Part shown: in pieces, positions 19,146-31,810 of the stretch | Layout: each line of letters starts with the position of its first letter | Numbering within the stretch: position 1 is the first letter of the stretch | NCBI GenBank assembly: GCA_017654935.2 | Contig: CM065700.1 | Span: 43,727,570-43,791,569, forward strand | Direction: 5' to 3' | Length of the DNA stretch: 64,000 bases | Source of the DNA: Phymorhynchus buccinoides | Lineage: Eukaryota; Mollusca; Gastropoda; Neogastropoda; Raphitomidae | Translations under genes and position numbers: made by a program | Notes under the pieces: generated by a model | The model's database searches: none | What the model was told of the DNA's origin: nothing | Seen by the model: the letters and a program-made list of their open reading frames with translations, nothing else

Positions 19146-20903
19146 CAAGATCTGAATTGTGTGTGAAATTTGGGTGGGTGCGCCTTACATTCAGAAAAAT
19201 ATGCTACACATGTAGCACACAGTTAGTGCATTCGCATCGCAATGATTTTGAATTATTAAAAAAAAAACCTCACAAATCTCTCCAGCCATACACACAAACA
19301 AAATATTACATAAACAAAAAGAGAAATGAAAGAAGGATTACAGGTTTTTACTTCAGGTTTAGACATGGGGAAGTGGTAGATCAGACTTTTTTTTATATAG
19401 ACTTTATATAAAAAAACTCTCTCCGCAATAGTTTCACTTCCAAACCACTACAAACGCAAAGAAGAGAACCAAAGTGTGGTCTAAGGGAGCGAAGCGAGTT
19501 TAGAATTGACCAAAGTGTGGTGTGCACACATATTTACTTCCCTTGAAACAAATTCATCAAATTGACAGCTTTATATTAATTCCGCACATTATGTGGGTGG
19601 AACGACTTGAATGAGTTGAAAACATGACTCAAAGTAATGTGCACCTGAGTTCACTGTAAGTTGGAATTAAAATAAATCGGGAAAAAACCAGTGCAACCAA
19701 TTCCTGCCTGAATAATAACATAAAATGGGGTGGGGAAAATGTACTCAGCAGGTTTTCTAAGAGAGGATAGCCTGCTTAACCCTATGCCTCCCGATCAATC
19801 GAACCGAGAATCGATCCTATTGCATAAGAGAAGGGGAGTAACTCCGAACGTCACACCAAATCTTTTATCTAAAAAAATCACCCAGAATAAAGTCAAACTC
19901 ACATTTCATTTCTGAAAGATGCATATTGAATAGCAATGATGATATTTTCATTCCAAAGCTAACACAATGTCACACAACAAACCATGAATTAGAATAAAGA
20001 AAAAATCTGTAATGGCGCTCCGAGCATCACGCCGAGTCAATACTGCACACGTCACGTGGAAAGAAGAAATAAATTTGGGGTCACTTCGAAAAATCCGTTC
20101 AAAAAGACTATTGGGTGCTTTCCCTTGCTGTAAAAAAGACCAAAAAACGGAATCAGTGAGTGTCAGGAACAAGAAGAACTAACCTAGTATATTGGAATTG
20201 TGGGTAGGGAAACAAGGAAAGTCGAAAGTGAAGTGAACAGTACTAGACCTGGTATTCAGCGGGTGCAATCGGCGTTTACGCGAGCCAGGGAAGGAAAAAA
20301 ATTCGGGGCGGATTTGGCGTCTGCAATTATGAGAGGGTTGAAAATAACTGTTTTTGTTTTCTTAACTCTGAACTCTGAAACATTTTAAGAAAAAATCGTA
20401 AGGCCACCGGGCCTGTATACAAGGGTACATGTTGGTAATGCGAAATAAAAATACATACATAGAAAGCAACGAAAAGGGGAAGTAATTTACTTCTAAAGAA
20501 ACAACAAGCAATTAATCACAAGGGAAGTAATTTGAATTCAGGAGAAAACACCAAACCAATATAAAACGAAGTGTTTTTGCTGTTACTTGCAATCAGTAAG
20601 AGAAGAGAACAAATTTAGTCAATCATAAGTTCATTTCTAGTTTTCAGCGCATAAAATATAAACATTGCCAAATTTCTTATTATAAAAAGGTATTATCAGT
20701 TTGCAAGACATGAACAAGACACTCCCTATCTAAATATGAATACTAACATGACAGATATTTTTTGTGCGCAAACATACATACTTTGGACATTCAAACTGTT
20801 ATTTTTTTAAAGAGCGCTTGAAGCTGCTCTGTGAGAGTACACTAATAGCCACATTAGAAAACGTCTTACTTTACCTTACTCTTTACGTCTTACTCGCCTT
20901 GGC

Positions 20904-21062
20904 TTAAAAGACCCCCCCCACGTCACGTGTCGAAATCACACGGGTTTTCAGTGTTTTCTTTCCCCTCCCATCTTATAGCTGGTAAGAAATCTTAAGAAAT
21001 CTTCCATCGCCCCTCCAGCATAAGAGGGAATGTGACACGTGACATGGGGGGGTGTCTTTAAG
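20904..21062. mobile_element. TTAA-type hairpin MITE (CACGTCACGTGTC), left arm
   Basis: Ends AAAGACCCCCC...GGTGTCTTT with CACGTCACGTGTCGAAATCA inverted as GTGACACGTGACATGG. The mirror copy is at about 34,530-34,675. Confidence 0.8.
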
Positions 21063-21595
21063 ACTTTGTCATGTCAGACCCATTGACACATAGGCTGAAG
21101 AACACCAAGGCTACATAAAAATTTTGCTATGCTATGCATATGTTTGCTATGATGCTATGCATAGTTTATGTGGGGATTGTTTTTAGCCATGACAAGCTCC
21201 TAGCATAACATCACCAGTCAACACACCCGGAAATCCCCCCTGAAGACGGAGCGTGTAGGCTGCCCACACGTGGCGGGGGGTAATCAAAAACGGTCACATA
21301 CGTAATGTTCTCATCCCTAGCTGATTCATTTTGTACCATAGTGTTCAAGTGAGTATAACAGATGTCGTAAGGAATAGTCGGCTTGCTTCGGGGCTGTTTC
21401 CGATGGTCCCTGGAGTCTTTTGGTTTAGTCTTTTAGCCAGGGTATATCAATAACAACAACAACAGAACATTTTACAATGACTTCATCACAACCATAATTT
21501 GACATATGTCTAATATCATTGCTGGTGAACAGACATTAAAAAAACCCCACTGAACTAAACTGAACTGAACTTCTTCTTTTTTCTTTTTTTTTTTT

Positions 21596-21630
<35 letters not shown>

Positions 21631-22409
21631 TTTTTTTTTTTTTTTTTTTTTTTTTTTTGTTTTTTTTTTTTTTTTTTTTTTTTTTTATTTTTTTTTTTTT
21701 CTTCTTCTTCTTGTGGTTATTCGATCGCTCAGACAGTTTCCACCCTCCTTCGTCCTAGACGTTTCGCAGATGCGAGTCATGCTGACGTTTAAGCGCCTGC
21801 TGACGTTAAGCGCCTATAACTAAGAAATAGTTAGGCCTAGCATGTCCGTCTTCAGCTAGAGAAACTCTTTGTAAGAGTTTCTAGAACAGTGGCGGCAGGA
21901 GAATGCACCAGTTAAAGGCAGAAATATGGTAGATGACAGTAAGTAAAGCAAAAAGGAAAAGGCAGATCAAAAAGAAGAGAGTGGACAGAAGTAGAGGAGG
22001 AAGTTACCAGTACAAATAACTTTCCTTCCAGAAGTTGGAGGGGGGGGAAACTATTTGTAAAAACAAAACAAAAACAGTATCCCTGTGGGGAAAGAACTTG
22101 ATTTAAAATGCTTCCTTTCTCATTTTACACAAAACACACAAGAAAACCGTAGATCATGAAACAAACACACAGAACACAACACGCAGCGGAAATCAAATCA
22201 AAAAACCGACACTACACACGAGAGTAAGACGTAGAACGTTAGCATTCATAACGCATTCCACAAAAAATATCCATACAAGCAAACACAGAAACACGTATGA
22301 CATAAATGCATACAGCAGAAACAGACCTAAAGGCACGAGAGAGATGAGACGAGAGTGGGGCCTCATGACGGGGGGGAACAGGTGGGTTTTGAGAAACGGA
22401 TCCACTTAC

Positions 22410-22660
22410 CCATGATGTCATGGGTAACGGAACATTTCCTCTCAGACTAACATAGTGTTGCTGTTACTATGACTCTTGGTACGGCGGGAAAGAAGGTTCA
22501 AGGTCACGGATTGAGTAAGTTTATGTCGTGGGATCCACAGTGTATCCGCTCCAATTCAGATGAAATGTTATAGGGTCACATCACTCTCGGTGGCAAAACT
22601 CTTCTGGATGCCTATCGGGACAATCCAGTCTGTCCTCGGGAGAAACAGTTTCTTCTACGT
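22410..22660 (-). pseudogene. Second HYR exon, left-arm copy, frameshifted
   Basis: Mirror of 33,327-33,583 with acceptor TTAACAG and donor GTAAGT. One-base insertions and deletions break the frame. Examples are GATAGGCATCC against GATAGCATCC, ATTGGAGCGG against TTTGGAAGCGG, and a lost C in CAAGAGTC. It keeps GAGAGGAAATGTTCCGTTAC, which in the HYR frame gives ERKCSVT with the expected terminal Cys; the right arm lacks this. Confidence 0.8.
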
Positions 22661-22826
22661 CTGTTAATCAACAAATGAAGAATTATTGAGATCAACCTGC
22701 ATGCTGCAACCCAACAAAACTACTGTATTGTTCAGACACAGGGTTTAGGAGGCTTGAAAAGCTGAGAGTTGATTTGGGGGGCAAGACCCCTGAAACTGAA
22801 GCCTTTCTTTTGGTAATTTAAGCCTT

Positions 22827-23340
22827 AAGACCCAGCACGTCCACGTGTCAAAATCACTGTTTTCGCGTGTTTTTCCCTCTTATAGCAAGTAAAGACAATC
22901 TGAAGAAATCTTCCTAGCTAAGAGGAATGTGACACTGATGTGGGGGGTCTTTAAAGACCCACCCACCGATGTGGTAATTTTCCCCTCTTGCTCGGACATT
23001 TCTCAAGATTTCTACCAGCGAGAGGAGGGAAAATGGTTCACACAACTGACGTTGCTGTCTTAAAAGCAGTATTAGAAACAGATACGTTTTCGTTCCTATT
23101 GTATTCCTTTAAGAGGCAACTCTATACCAGTTGTTGGTCTTTTTTCTCTTTTTCTTTCCTCAAAAGTGTCATCTGGGCCATCAAAAGGTTGAATCACCTT
23201 CAGTTTTTAAAGACCCCCACATCCACGTGTCCACTTTCAATCCTATGCTAGGAAGATTTCTTTACGATTTCTTACCACTATAAGACGGAAAACATGTGAA
23301 AACCATGAATTTTTGACACGTGAATGGTGGGTCTTTAAGG
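22827..23340. mobile_element. Three consecutive TTAA-type hairpin MITEs, left arm
   Basis: Elements at about 22,829-22,957, 22,957-23,062 (diverged) and 23,205-23,340 each run from AAAGACCC with CACGT through TTCTTACCA/CTTATAG to GTGGGTCTTTAA. They mirror 32,632-33,160. Between 23,340 and 24,090 there are further MITE-like ends (AACCCTCTTGCATTTGC ... TCAAGAGGGTTAAACC, 23,772-24,067). Confidence 0.8.
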
Positions 23341-24367
23341 CTGAAAATAATCCCAATTCTGAAATGTATTCCTACACCCAACGCACATAACAACACAAGG
23401 ATAGTGTTTGCCAGTACAGGCAACAGCACCTCTGGGCTGTTCCCCTTACCGTCCTACACACTTTCACTCCAGTTTCACTTTCACATCTTTCCTAACCATC
23501 ATTGTGGCCACGGATTCAGCAGACCAATGATCAATAGTCCCCCTCCACCCCAGAGTGGCAGAGACAATAACATACACGTGTACATATCTAACCAAGCCCC
23601 AATAATGATAATATAAAATATAATAAAATTGTACGAGACCTGTAGACTCAATTCTGACACACAGAGATATAATCTTTCCTGACTGATCTAGGCAAGACAA
23701 AACAGCACTCCAGATTGTGACATAATCAGTGACATCATATTGCTCGAGTCAGGCCGGCATGGAAAGGGTTAACCCTCTTGCATTTGCATTGTTTACAGAC
23801 AAAGCTTCTTCCAGTGTTCGGATTCTTTCTACATTTTCAAGGAAAATCTGTTTCTGAAGAGCACAGAGCGCCATACAGTACTATCGCATCACTGCAAGTG
23901 AGAAGCTTCTCCCATTGTTTGTATACCAGCATACTTACTGCGTGGTGAAAATGCCATCATAGGCGGGCTCAGAGTGGGGCAAAGCTACGGGCGGTTTTGG
24001 GCGGCTTAATAACACAGAGGCAACTTCAGGACGGGCGGTTTTTGGCGCATAAATCAAGAGGGTTAAACCTCTGCTCCATGATAATAAGTCAAAGATTCCA
24101 AAGCAGCTGACAAAACTCATTCAAACAAAAAAAATATAAATTACCTTCACTATAATCTCATGGTACAAGGAAAAAGAACCATTAACTCTTGAAACTATAA
24201 TTCCAACGGTACAAAAACAAGAGCAAAAGCCCTTCAAGGCTCACATCGCACAAGGAGTAAAATTGAGACAACAACAAACAAAGATTGAGGCAAGTGTCTA
24301 AAGTACAAGATTGCCCAAAAAATTAAGTACAAAGAACTATCTTAATGGATCAACAAAAAAAATTATT

Positions 24368-24450
24368 TAAAAAAAGTGCCTTTGGCCGAGAATCGGACCC
24401 GGACCATTGCATGAACGAACGACACTCTACCCATGAGCTATCGAGGCTTT
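24368..24450 (-). repeat. tRNA-like pol III head, left arm
   Basis: On the minus strand TAGCTCATGGGTAGAG (A-box-like) and GGGTCCGATTCTC (B-box-like) are spaced as in a tRNA. The ends do not form an acceptor stem. It is followed by T-rich sequence. The mirror copy at 31,487-31,560 differs at several positions. SINE head or tRNA pseudogene. Confidence 0.65.
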
Positions 24451-24776
24451 CCAGTGTTGATGAGGTTTCTGAACTCATGTTGCCATGTTGAATACTCCTC
24501 TAACCACGAAATCTAAAATGCTATCTGTTTGCTATCTGTTTTACAGTGTTGTTTTAAGTATTTAATTATTCAAATCATTTATTGTTTGAAGCTTTGCATA
24601 GACTCCATATGTGTGCAAAGTTTAACGATTGTATGCCTTCTAGTTCCAAGTAAAATGCCAATGTTAAAGTTTTGGAGATAACACACACACACGGATAACC
24701 ACACACATACCACACAACCGACAACTACCATACTATGGACACACTTCGTGTTCGTTGAGCCAAAAAGAACCATTAC

Positions 24777-25043
24777 CTTGCACTATAATCTCAATGGTAC
24801 AAGAAGCATTGTTGCCAGCAAGTCGACGAAAAAGTATTCCCAGGTCTCGTTTTGGTTACGAGGAAGTCTTTGCGAAGGCCAGCGTCTCTCTTCCAGTTCC
24901 AGTTTCGACTATATACTCTGCCCACTACGCGCCACATTGTCCGTGCCGTTGGGAGAAGACAGGAACTGTGTTCACTTGCATTTGTGGAACTTTGTTTAAT
25001 GTCAAGGCGCCATTGTAACCGGACACAACGGGATCCTCGACAT
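24777..25043 (-). pseudogene. First HYR exon, left-arm copy, frameshifted
   Basis: Mirror of 30,897-31,160. It begins in frame (DVEDPVVSG, then NGALTLNKV) and loses the frame near position 24,960-25,000. The acceptor CCCAGATGTCG of the right arm is CCCGATGTCG here, so the AG is missing. Confidence 0.8.
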
Positions 25044-25169
25044 CGGGAGAGGGGGGGAAAAGATGAAGCCTCACATTTTTAGAGGAAGAGATAAAGCGTC
25101 GAGTGAACACATTACGCTTTTATGACAATCTGGTAAAGTCAGCTGTATGGTGAAAGCGCGCACACGAAC

Positions 25170-26735
25170 ACAGAGCACAGACACACACACACACACACAA
25201 CACACACCACCACAACCACACCATACACACACACAACACACACCACACACAACAACAACACACGCACACCACGCACACATCAAGACACACACAACGACAA
25301 CACCACAACACACACACCAACACACCCACATACACACACCACAACACACACACACACAACACACACACACCACACCCACACAATGCATTTAACAAAAAAC
25401 AAAAACAAAAGTCCCGTAACTGAACTTTTATAATTGTTATTATTCTTTATTGTTATTCTATTCAGTGTCATATAAACCTTGTATTGCTTTTAAAGGACAA
25501 TAAACTTTGATGCTGATTTCAGGATTCACACACACACACACACACACAACACACACACACACACACACACAGCATACATACCACACACACACAACACACC
25601 ACACACATACAACCACACACACACACTAAACACAACATAAACACATACACACACACACACACAGGACACCAACCCACACACATACAACACACACACATAA
25701 TACCCACCACACACACATACACACACAACACACACAACATACACACACACAACAAATCACACACATACCTACACACACACACGCACCACAACACACACGC
25801 TACACACAACAACACACACATACAACCACACACACACACACAAACCACACACAACACACAGACGCACACGCCCCAAACAAAAAACACACAGCACACACAC
25901 ACATATTACAACACACACAACACACACACATACCACACAACACACACACACACACACACACACATACAACACCCAACACACACACACACAAACCACACAC
26001 ACACACAATCAACGCAACACACATACAACAACACAACATACAACACACACCATACACACAACACACACACACACACACACAACACATACACACATACAAC
26101 ACACACACACATACAACACACACACCACACACAAACACACACACATACACACCACATACACACACACACACACACACATACACACACACCACACAACACA
26201 CATTCACACACACACACATACAACACACACACACACATACACACACACATACCCCAACACACACGCACGCACGCACACGCACACACCACACACACACACA
26301 CACAAGCACCACACACACAACACATACACACATAATACAACACACACCACCACACACATACACACAACACACCCCCACACACACACCACACACACACACA
26401 CAGCACACACACACTATACAACACCACACACCACACACACACACAACACACACATACACAACACACACCAACACAACACACACACCTAAACAACACACAC
26501 ACGGCCACGCACACAACAACACACTCAACACACACCACACACACACAAACACCCCACACAACACACACACAACACACAACACAACAACACACACCAACAC
26601 ACACATACAACACACACACACACACACACATCACACACACACACACATACAACACACACACACCATACAAACAACACACACACAGAACCATACACACACC
26701 AAACACACACACATACACATACACACACACACTCA
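25170..26735. repeat. CA-rich tracts, left arm
   Basis: (CA)n with frequent CAA and CACC breaks, 25,170-25,395 and 25,527-26,735, separated by a GTCCTTTAAAAGC-type 3'-end module (25,400-25,520: GGACAATAAACTTTGATGCT). It mirrors the GT-rich 29,050-30,350 and 30,535-30,770. The Cys/Val-rich open frames here are artefacts. Confidence 0.95.
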
Positions 26736-27024
26736 CAACCAACAAAGAGATCCTTAATCTGAGGTGTTTTAAGGACAAAGTCCTTACCAATGATATACTT
26801 ATACTCGATCTTTCCTGCTATTGCAGTACTCCAGTATCGACCCACCATCTGTACATTTATAATGTCCCCATATATACCTGTACCCGGTCGGGAGCCGTTA
26901 ATCACTTTTTTCTAAATCCTGAGATAAAAGTGTACACTTTGCATCACATGTTTCTATGGCATTTCAACTCATTGTGGTATAGGCATAGGTATGTGGTATA
27001 GGCATAGGTATATGTGGTATAGGG

Positions 27025-27235
27025 GGGAAGACCGGTAAAAAAGCCCATGGGCGGGTAAGAACCCATGCCAATTTCCCATGAAATGAAGCAAATTTCAGTC
27101 ACATTTTGCCCCATGAGACAAGTGTTGATGCTTAGCGTTCGTACTCAGTGGACAAATCTGACAGAAATTTGCTGTATTTCATAATTGCATGGTTCTTACC
27201 CACCAATGGGCTTTTTTAACCCCATCTTCACCTAT
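27025..27235. mobile_element. Hairpin MITE (GGGCGGGTAAGAA), left arm
   Basis: GGTAAAAAAGCCCATGGGCG and ATTTCCCATGAAATGAAGC pair with inverted words ending TGGGCTTTTTTAACCCC. The mirror is at 28,565-28,775, and a cleaner copy is at 63,546-63,762. Confidence 0.8.
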
Positions 27236-27239
27236 AACA

Positions 27240-27490
27240 AGTTTCACCCCCTCATGTTGTTGTATCTTGCATAGTTTTATGCGGGGATTGTCCTTTATGC
27301 CATGAAATTCCTAGCATTATTATCACCAGTCTCAAAAATCCTCCGGAAGACGGAGGTGGCATGGCGGGGTAAAGAAAATCGTCCAACACACGGCACTGTC
27401 CTCATCCCATGCACTTTGTGCCCTAGTGTTTCAGCGCTTCGGGCTGTTGGATGATCCCTTGAGTCTTTTAGCCAGGGAAGTGTCAACAAA
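27240..27490 (-). repeat. Dispersed repeat D4, inner left-arm copy
   Basis: Words ATTATCACCAGTCTC, AAATCCTCCGGAAGACGGAG, CATAGTGTT-like CCTAGTGTTTC and GAGTCTTTTAGCCAGGG. Mirror at 28,290-28,540; outer copies at 21,190-21,440 and 34,245-34,420. Confidence 0.7.
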
Positions 27491-27693
27491 CAATCAACAA
27501 GACAATTCCATCAGGGTGAAAGGGGGTTGACGTAAATGTAGTTATTGTGATTTCGTTGTTCGGTGTGTTTCCTTATGTAGTGTGTGTTTGTGTTGTTGTT
27601 TTGCTCAGGATTTTTAACTTCTTTTGTGAAGCGCTTAGAGCCCCGTCAGCACTATATAATTATTATTATTATATCAGCACAGAATTGACTCAC

Positions 27694-27883
27694 CCACACA
27701 GGATGCACCGTTCCATTCCACAGAAGTCCTTGCCATTCACTGAGCTGGCACTGAAGAGGAAGAATCATCAGACCAAATCCTGGTTCATTGGTTCAGCAAA
27801 ATACACCAGGGCGTCCTCATTATACGAGTCACACGGTCTTGACTTCCCATCAGCAGGGTGTCCTGGGTCTTCGCATGTCTCCC
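27694..27883 (-). pseudogene. Sushi/CCP exon, left-arm copy
   Basis: The acceptor TGTGTGTAG is intact and the exon opens GETCEDPGHPADG then CDSYNEDALVYFAE. The sushi frame is then lost before DLV and a stop follows. The 3' part still carries CAGTGCCAGCTCAGTGAATG and the donor GTGAGT. Compared with a canonical sushi module, small indels replace the ...FAC...GF region. Confidence 0.75.
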
Positions 27884-27927
27884 CTACACACACATGCACG
27901 CACATGCGTGCGTGCATGTGTTGTGTA

Positions 27928-28115
27928 TGGGAGACAGCGAAGACCCAGGACACCTGATGATGGTCCCGTCAAGACCCGTGTGACCTCGTATAATGAGGAC
28001 GCCTTGGTGTATTTTGCCTGCATGAACCGGATTTGGTCTGAGTGATTCTTCCCTCTTCAGTGCCAGCTCAGTGATGGCAGACTTCTGTGGAATGAACTGT
28101 GCCATTCCTTTGTGG
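27928..28115 (+). pseudogene. Sushi/CCP exon, right-arm copy
   Basis: It has the same exon as 27,694-27,883 but different lesions. The acceptor TAG is TAT and the opening ACATGC is ACAGC. The frame recovers as TSYNEDALVYFAC, then breaks before GFDLV. The 3' part has CAGTGCCAGCTCAGTGATGG and a CC/GAAC indel before the donor GTGAGT. A sushi module is an extracellular fold with four disulphide cysteines. Confidence 0.75.
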
Positions 28116-29049
28116 GTGAGTCATCATGTGCTGCTAATAATAATACTATTTATATAGTGCTTACGGGCTCTAAAGCGCTTCACAAAGAAGTTAAAAATCT
28201 ATCAAAACACACAAAAACAACACCTTATCATAAGGAACAACCCGAAACGAAATCACATCAACTACAATTTAACGTCACCCCTCTTTCACCCTTGATGGAA
28301 TGTCTGTTGATTGTTTTGACACTACCCTGGCTAAAAGACTCCAGGGATCATCCACAGCCCGACGCTTGAACACTATATTCACAAATGCATGGGGATAGGG
28401 ACATTGCGTGTGTGACCGATTTTGATTACCCCCGCCATGCACTCCCGTCTTCAGAGGGATTTTTTGAGACTGGTGATAATATGCTAGGACTTGTCATGGC
28501 TAAGACAATCCCGCATAAACTATTCATAGCATAACAACAACAGTGGAATGTGGTTGTGAAACTTTGTTTATAGTGAAGATGGGGTAAAAGCCATGTGTGG
28601 GTAAGAAGCCGATGGCCAATTCTGAAATACAGCAAATTTCTGTCAGATTTGCCCCTTGAGCGAACGCTAGGCAATCAACAATTGTCTCATGGCAAAATGT
28701 AACTGAAATTTGCTCATTTCATGGGATAATTGCATGGGCTTCTTACCCGCCCGTGGGCCTTTTTACCCGTCTCCCCTATACCCCATATACCTATGCTATA
28801 CACATACTATGCTATACCCACATGACTGAAATGCCATAGTAACATGGGATGCAAAGTGTACACTTTTATCTCAGATTAAGAAAAAATGTGATTAACGGCT
28901 CCGACCGGGTACAGGTATATATGGGACATTTATAAATGTACCGATGGGGTCGATCCTGGAGGCACTGCAAAGAAAGATCTGAGTATAAGTATATCATTGT
29001 AAGGACTTTGTCCTTAAAACACCTCCAGATTTAAGGATTCTCTTTTGTG

Positions 29050-29415
29050 GTTGTGAGTTGTGTGTTGTGTATGTGTATTGCGTGTGGTCTTTTGTGTGCG
29101 AATGTGTGTGTGTGTGTGGGTGTGTGTGAGTGTGTGTGTGTGTGTTTGTGTTTGTTGTGTGTGTGGTGTGTGTGTCGGTGTGTGTGTGTGACCCTCTGTT
29201 TGTGTCCGCCTGTGTGCTCTCTTGTGTGCGTGTGTGTGGTGTGTCGTGTTTGTTGTTTGTGTGTGGGTGTGTGTGTGTGTGTCGTCGTAGAGTGTTTGTG
29301 AGTCTGTGTGTGGTGTGTAGTTGGGTATGTTGGGTGTTGTTGTGTGTGTGCGTGCGATTGTACCAGTTGTGTGTCGTTGTGTGTGTGTCATGTGTGTGTC
29401 GTGTCTGTGTGTGTA

Positions 29416-29447
<32 letters not shown>

Positions 29448-30770
29448 GTGTATGTGTTGTATGACTGCTATGTGTGTGTGTGGTATGGTGTGTTGTTATG
29501 TGCTGCTGTGTGTCATGTCGTGTTTGTATGTAGTGTGACTGCATGTGATGTGTTGTGTATGTGTTTGTTGTATGTTAGTCGAGTGTGTGTGTACGAGGGC
29601 TGTGTGTTGTGTGTGTGTGTGTGTGTGTTGTGGGTGTATGTGTGTGCATGTGCGCGTGCGTCAGAGTGTGTGTCAGTGTGTGTGGTGTGTTGTGTGTGTG
29701 TGTGTGTATGGGTGTGTCTATGTGTGTGTATGTATGTGTGCCAGTGTTGTTATGTGTGTTATGCGTTGTGTGTCGTCCTATGCCCCTGGTGTGTGTGTGT
29801 GGGTGTGTTGTATGTGGCTGCGTGTGTGTCTGTTGTGTGTGTGAGTTGTGTGTGTATGAGTGTGTGAGCTCGAGGGTGCATGTTGTCCCTCCCGTACTAT
29901 GTGTGTGTGTTGTATGTGTGCGTGTGTGTTGGGTGTGTGTGTGTGTGTGTGTGCTGTTTTATGCGTGTGCTATATGTGTGTGTGTGTGTGTGCGTTGGGG
30001 GTGTGTGTGCTGTAGGTTGTGTGGTGCCTGCACTGTAGGTATGTGGGTGTCGTCACCCTTTTGTGCTAAGCCACCGGTATGATGTTGTGTGTGTGTGTGT
30101 ATCGTATGCGTGTGTGTTGTAGTGTGTGTTGCCTGGGTCGTGTTCTTTGTGTCGTGTACGTGTTGTGTTGTGTGATATTTGTGTGCGTGTGTTGCATGTG
30201 TGTGTGTGCTGTGTGTTGTGGTGTGTCCGTTGTATGTCGTGTTTGTGTGTGTTGCTGTGTCGTGTGTGTATGTACGTGTGTAGTATATTGTTTGTGTGTT
30301 GTGTCGCTTCGTGGTGTCCGCGTGCTGTGCGTGTGTGGTGTGTGGGTGGTCGCCACATCAGAATCAGAAGCAAAGTTTATTGTCCTTTAAAAGGCAATAC
30401 AATTGTTTTATATGTACAACTGAGTAGACTATAACAATAACGTAATAATAACAACTTTATAAAGTTCAGTTACGGAACTTTTGTTCTTTTTGTTTTTTGT
30501 TAAATGCATCATTGTGTAGTTGTCGCCCAGTGGTGTCGCTTCGTGCTGTGTGTGTGTGGTGTCTGTGCGTATGTGTATGTGTGTGTGTTGTGTGTGTGTG
30601 TGTTGTGTTGTGTGTGGTGTGTAGCTGTGTGCGTCGTTGCTTAGTGTGCGTGTGTGTGGTGGGTGTGTGTGTGTGAGTGTGTGATTGTCTGTGTGTGTGT
30701 GTCTGTCTTTGCTGTGTCTGTGTGTGGTGTTGTGTTGGGCCCCCCGGTTGTGTGTGGTGTGCGCCGTCGT
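29050..30770. repeat. GT-rich tracts, right arm
   Basis: (GT)n broken by many TTG, CG and C steps, with the AAAGTTTATTGTCCTTTAAA module at 30,370-30,530 between two blocks. This mirrors the CA tracts at 25.2-26.7 kb. No gene. Confidence 0.95.
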
Positions 30771-30896
30771 GCGCGTTTTCAAAACCACAGATGACTTTAC
30801 CAGATGGTCATAACAAGCGTTAATGTGTTCACCTCGACGCTTTAATCTCTTCCTCTAAAAAATGTGATGCTTCATCTTTTTCCCCCCCTCTCCCAG

Positions 30897-31160
30897 ATGT
30901 CGAGGATCCCGTTGTGTCCGGTTGCAATGGCACCTTGACAGTAACAAAGTTCACAAATGCAAGTGAACACAGTCTCCTGTCTTCTCCCATGGCCACGGAC
31001 AATGTGGGCGTGTGGGCAGAGTATATAGTCGAAACTGGAACTGGAGAGAGACGCTGGCCTTCGCAAGACTTCATCCTAACCCAAAACGAGACCTGGGAAT
31101 ACTTTTTCGTCGACTTTGCTGGCAACAATGCTTCTTGTACCATTGAGATTATAGTCCAAG
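30897..31160 (+). CDS. HYR (hyalin repeat) exon, right arm, intact
   Basis: Acceptor CTCCCAG and donor GTAATG; 264 nt, entering with two bases and leaving with one. The consensus sushi exon before it leaves one base and the second HYR exon enters with two, so all three are phase-compatible. The frame is open: DVEDPVVSGCNGTLTVT, ATDNVGVWAEY, then FFVDFAGNNASCTIEIIV. The pattern of opening D-x-x-P, an early Cys, a DN centre, and a D-x-AGN then Cys close is that of an HYR domain, an immunoglobulin-like extracellular fold often beside sushi and EGF modules. Upstream coding exons are cut off by the palindrome centre, so the full protein is unknown. It is probably a secreted or surface adhesion or immune protein. 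Confidence 0.8.
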
Positions 31161-31484
31161 GTAATGGTTCTTTTTGGCTCAACGAACACGAAAGTGTGTC
31201 CATAGTATGTGTAGTGTTTCGGTTGTGTGTATGTGTGTGTGTGTGTGTGTGTGTCCTAATCTCCAAACATTAACGTTGGCATTTTCTTGGGAAATAGAAT
31301 GCATACATTGTTCAAACTTTGCACACATATAGATGTCCTATGCAAGCTTTCAAACAATAATGATTTGAATAATTAAATACTTAAAACAACACTTGTAAAC
31401 AGATAGCAAACAGATAGCATTTAGATTAGTGGGTTTAGAGAGTATTCAACAGGCAACATGAGTTAAGAAACTCATCAACACTGA

Positions 31485-31562
31485 AAGCCTCAATAGCTCA
31501 TTAGTAGAGCGTCTGTCTGTCATGCCAATGGTTCCGGGTCCGATTCTCAGCACAGGCACTTT
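31485..31562 (+). repeat. tRNA-like pol III head, right arm
   Basis: TAGCTCATTAGTAGAG (A-box-like) and GGGTCCGATTCTC (B-box-like), mirror of 24,368-24,450, followed by a T-rich tract. Not a functional tRNA: no closing acceptor stem. Confidence 0.65.
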
Positions 31563-31730
31563 TTTTTAAAAATAATTTTTTTATAGTTGTATCCATTAAC
31601 GATACGTTTCATTTTTACTTTTAATTTTTTGCATGGGCAATCTTGTACTTTAGACACTTGCCTCAATCTTTGTTTGTTGTTGTCTCACATGCTCCTGTTC
31701 GAGTGAGCCTTGAAGGCTTTGCCTCTTGTT

Positions 31731-31810
31731 TCTTGTACCGTTGAGATTATAGTCAAAGGTAATGGTTCTTTTTCCTTGTACCATTGAGATTATAGTTGAA
31801 GGTAATTTAT
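31731..31810 (+). repeat. Two extra copies of the HYR exon end plus splice donor
   Basis: TCTTGTACCGTTGAGATTAT then AGTCAAAGGTAATGG, and CTTGTACCATTGAGATTAT then AGTTGAAGGTAAT. Both repeat the last 25-30 coding bases and donor of the HYR exon at 31,133-31,170. Mirrored in the left arm at 24,141-24,225. Confidence 0.8.

Noticed and set aside
22410..25043. Left-arm HYR exons as a second, functional paralogue
   Set aside because: Several one-base frameshifts and a lost acceptor AG make them unreadable; they are better seen as a noisy mirror of the right arm.
25120..30780. Long Cys/Val-rich or Thr/His-rich open frames
   Set aside because: They translate CA/GT dinucleotide repeats in several frames at once and have no start context, splice sites or domains.
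24368..31562. tRNA genes at 24.4 and 31.5 kb and at the SINE heads (17.6, 18.7, 36.8 kb)
   Set aside because: A- and B-box words are present but acceptor stems do not pair, and each leads into a repeat body; they are SINE heads or pseudogenes.
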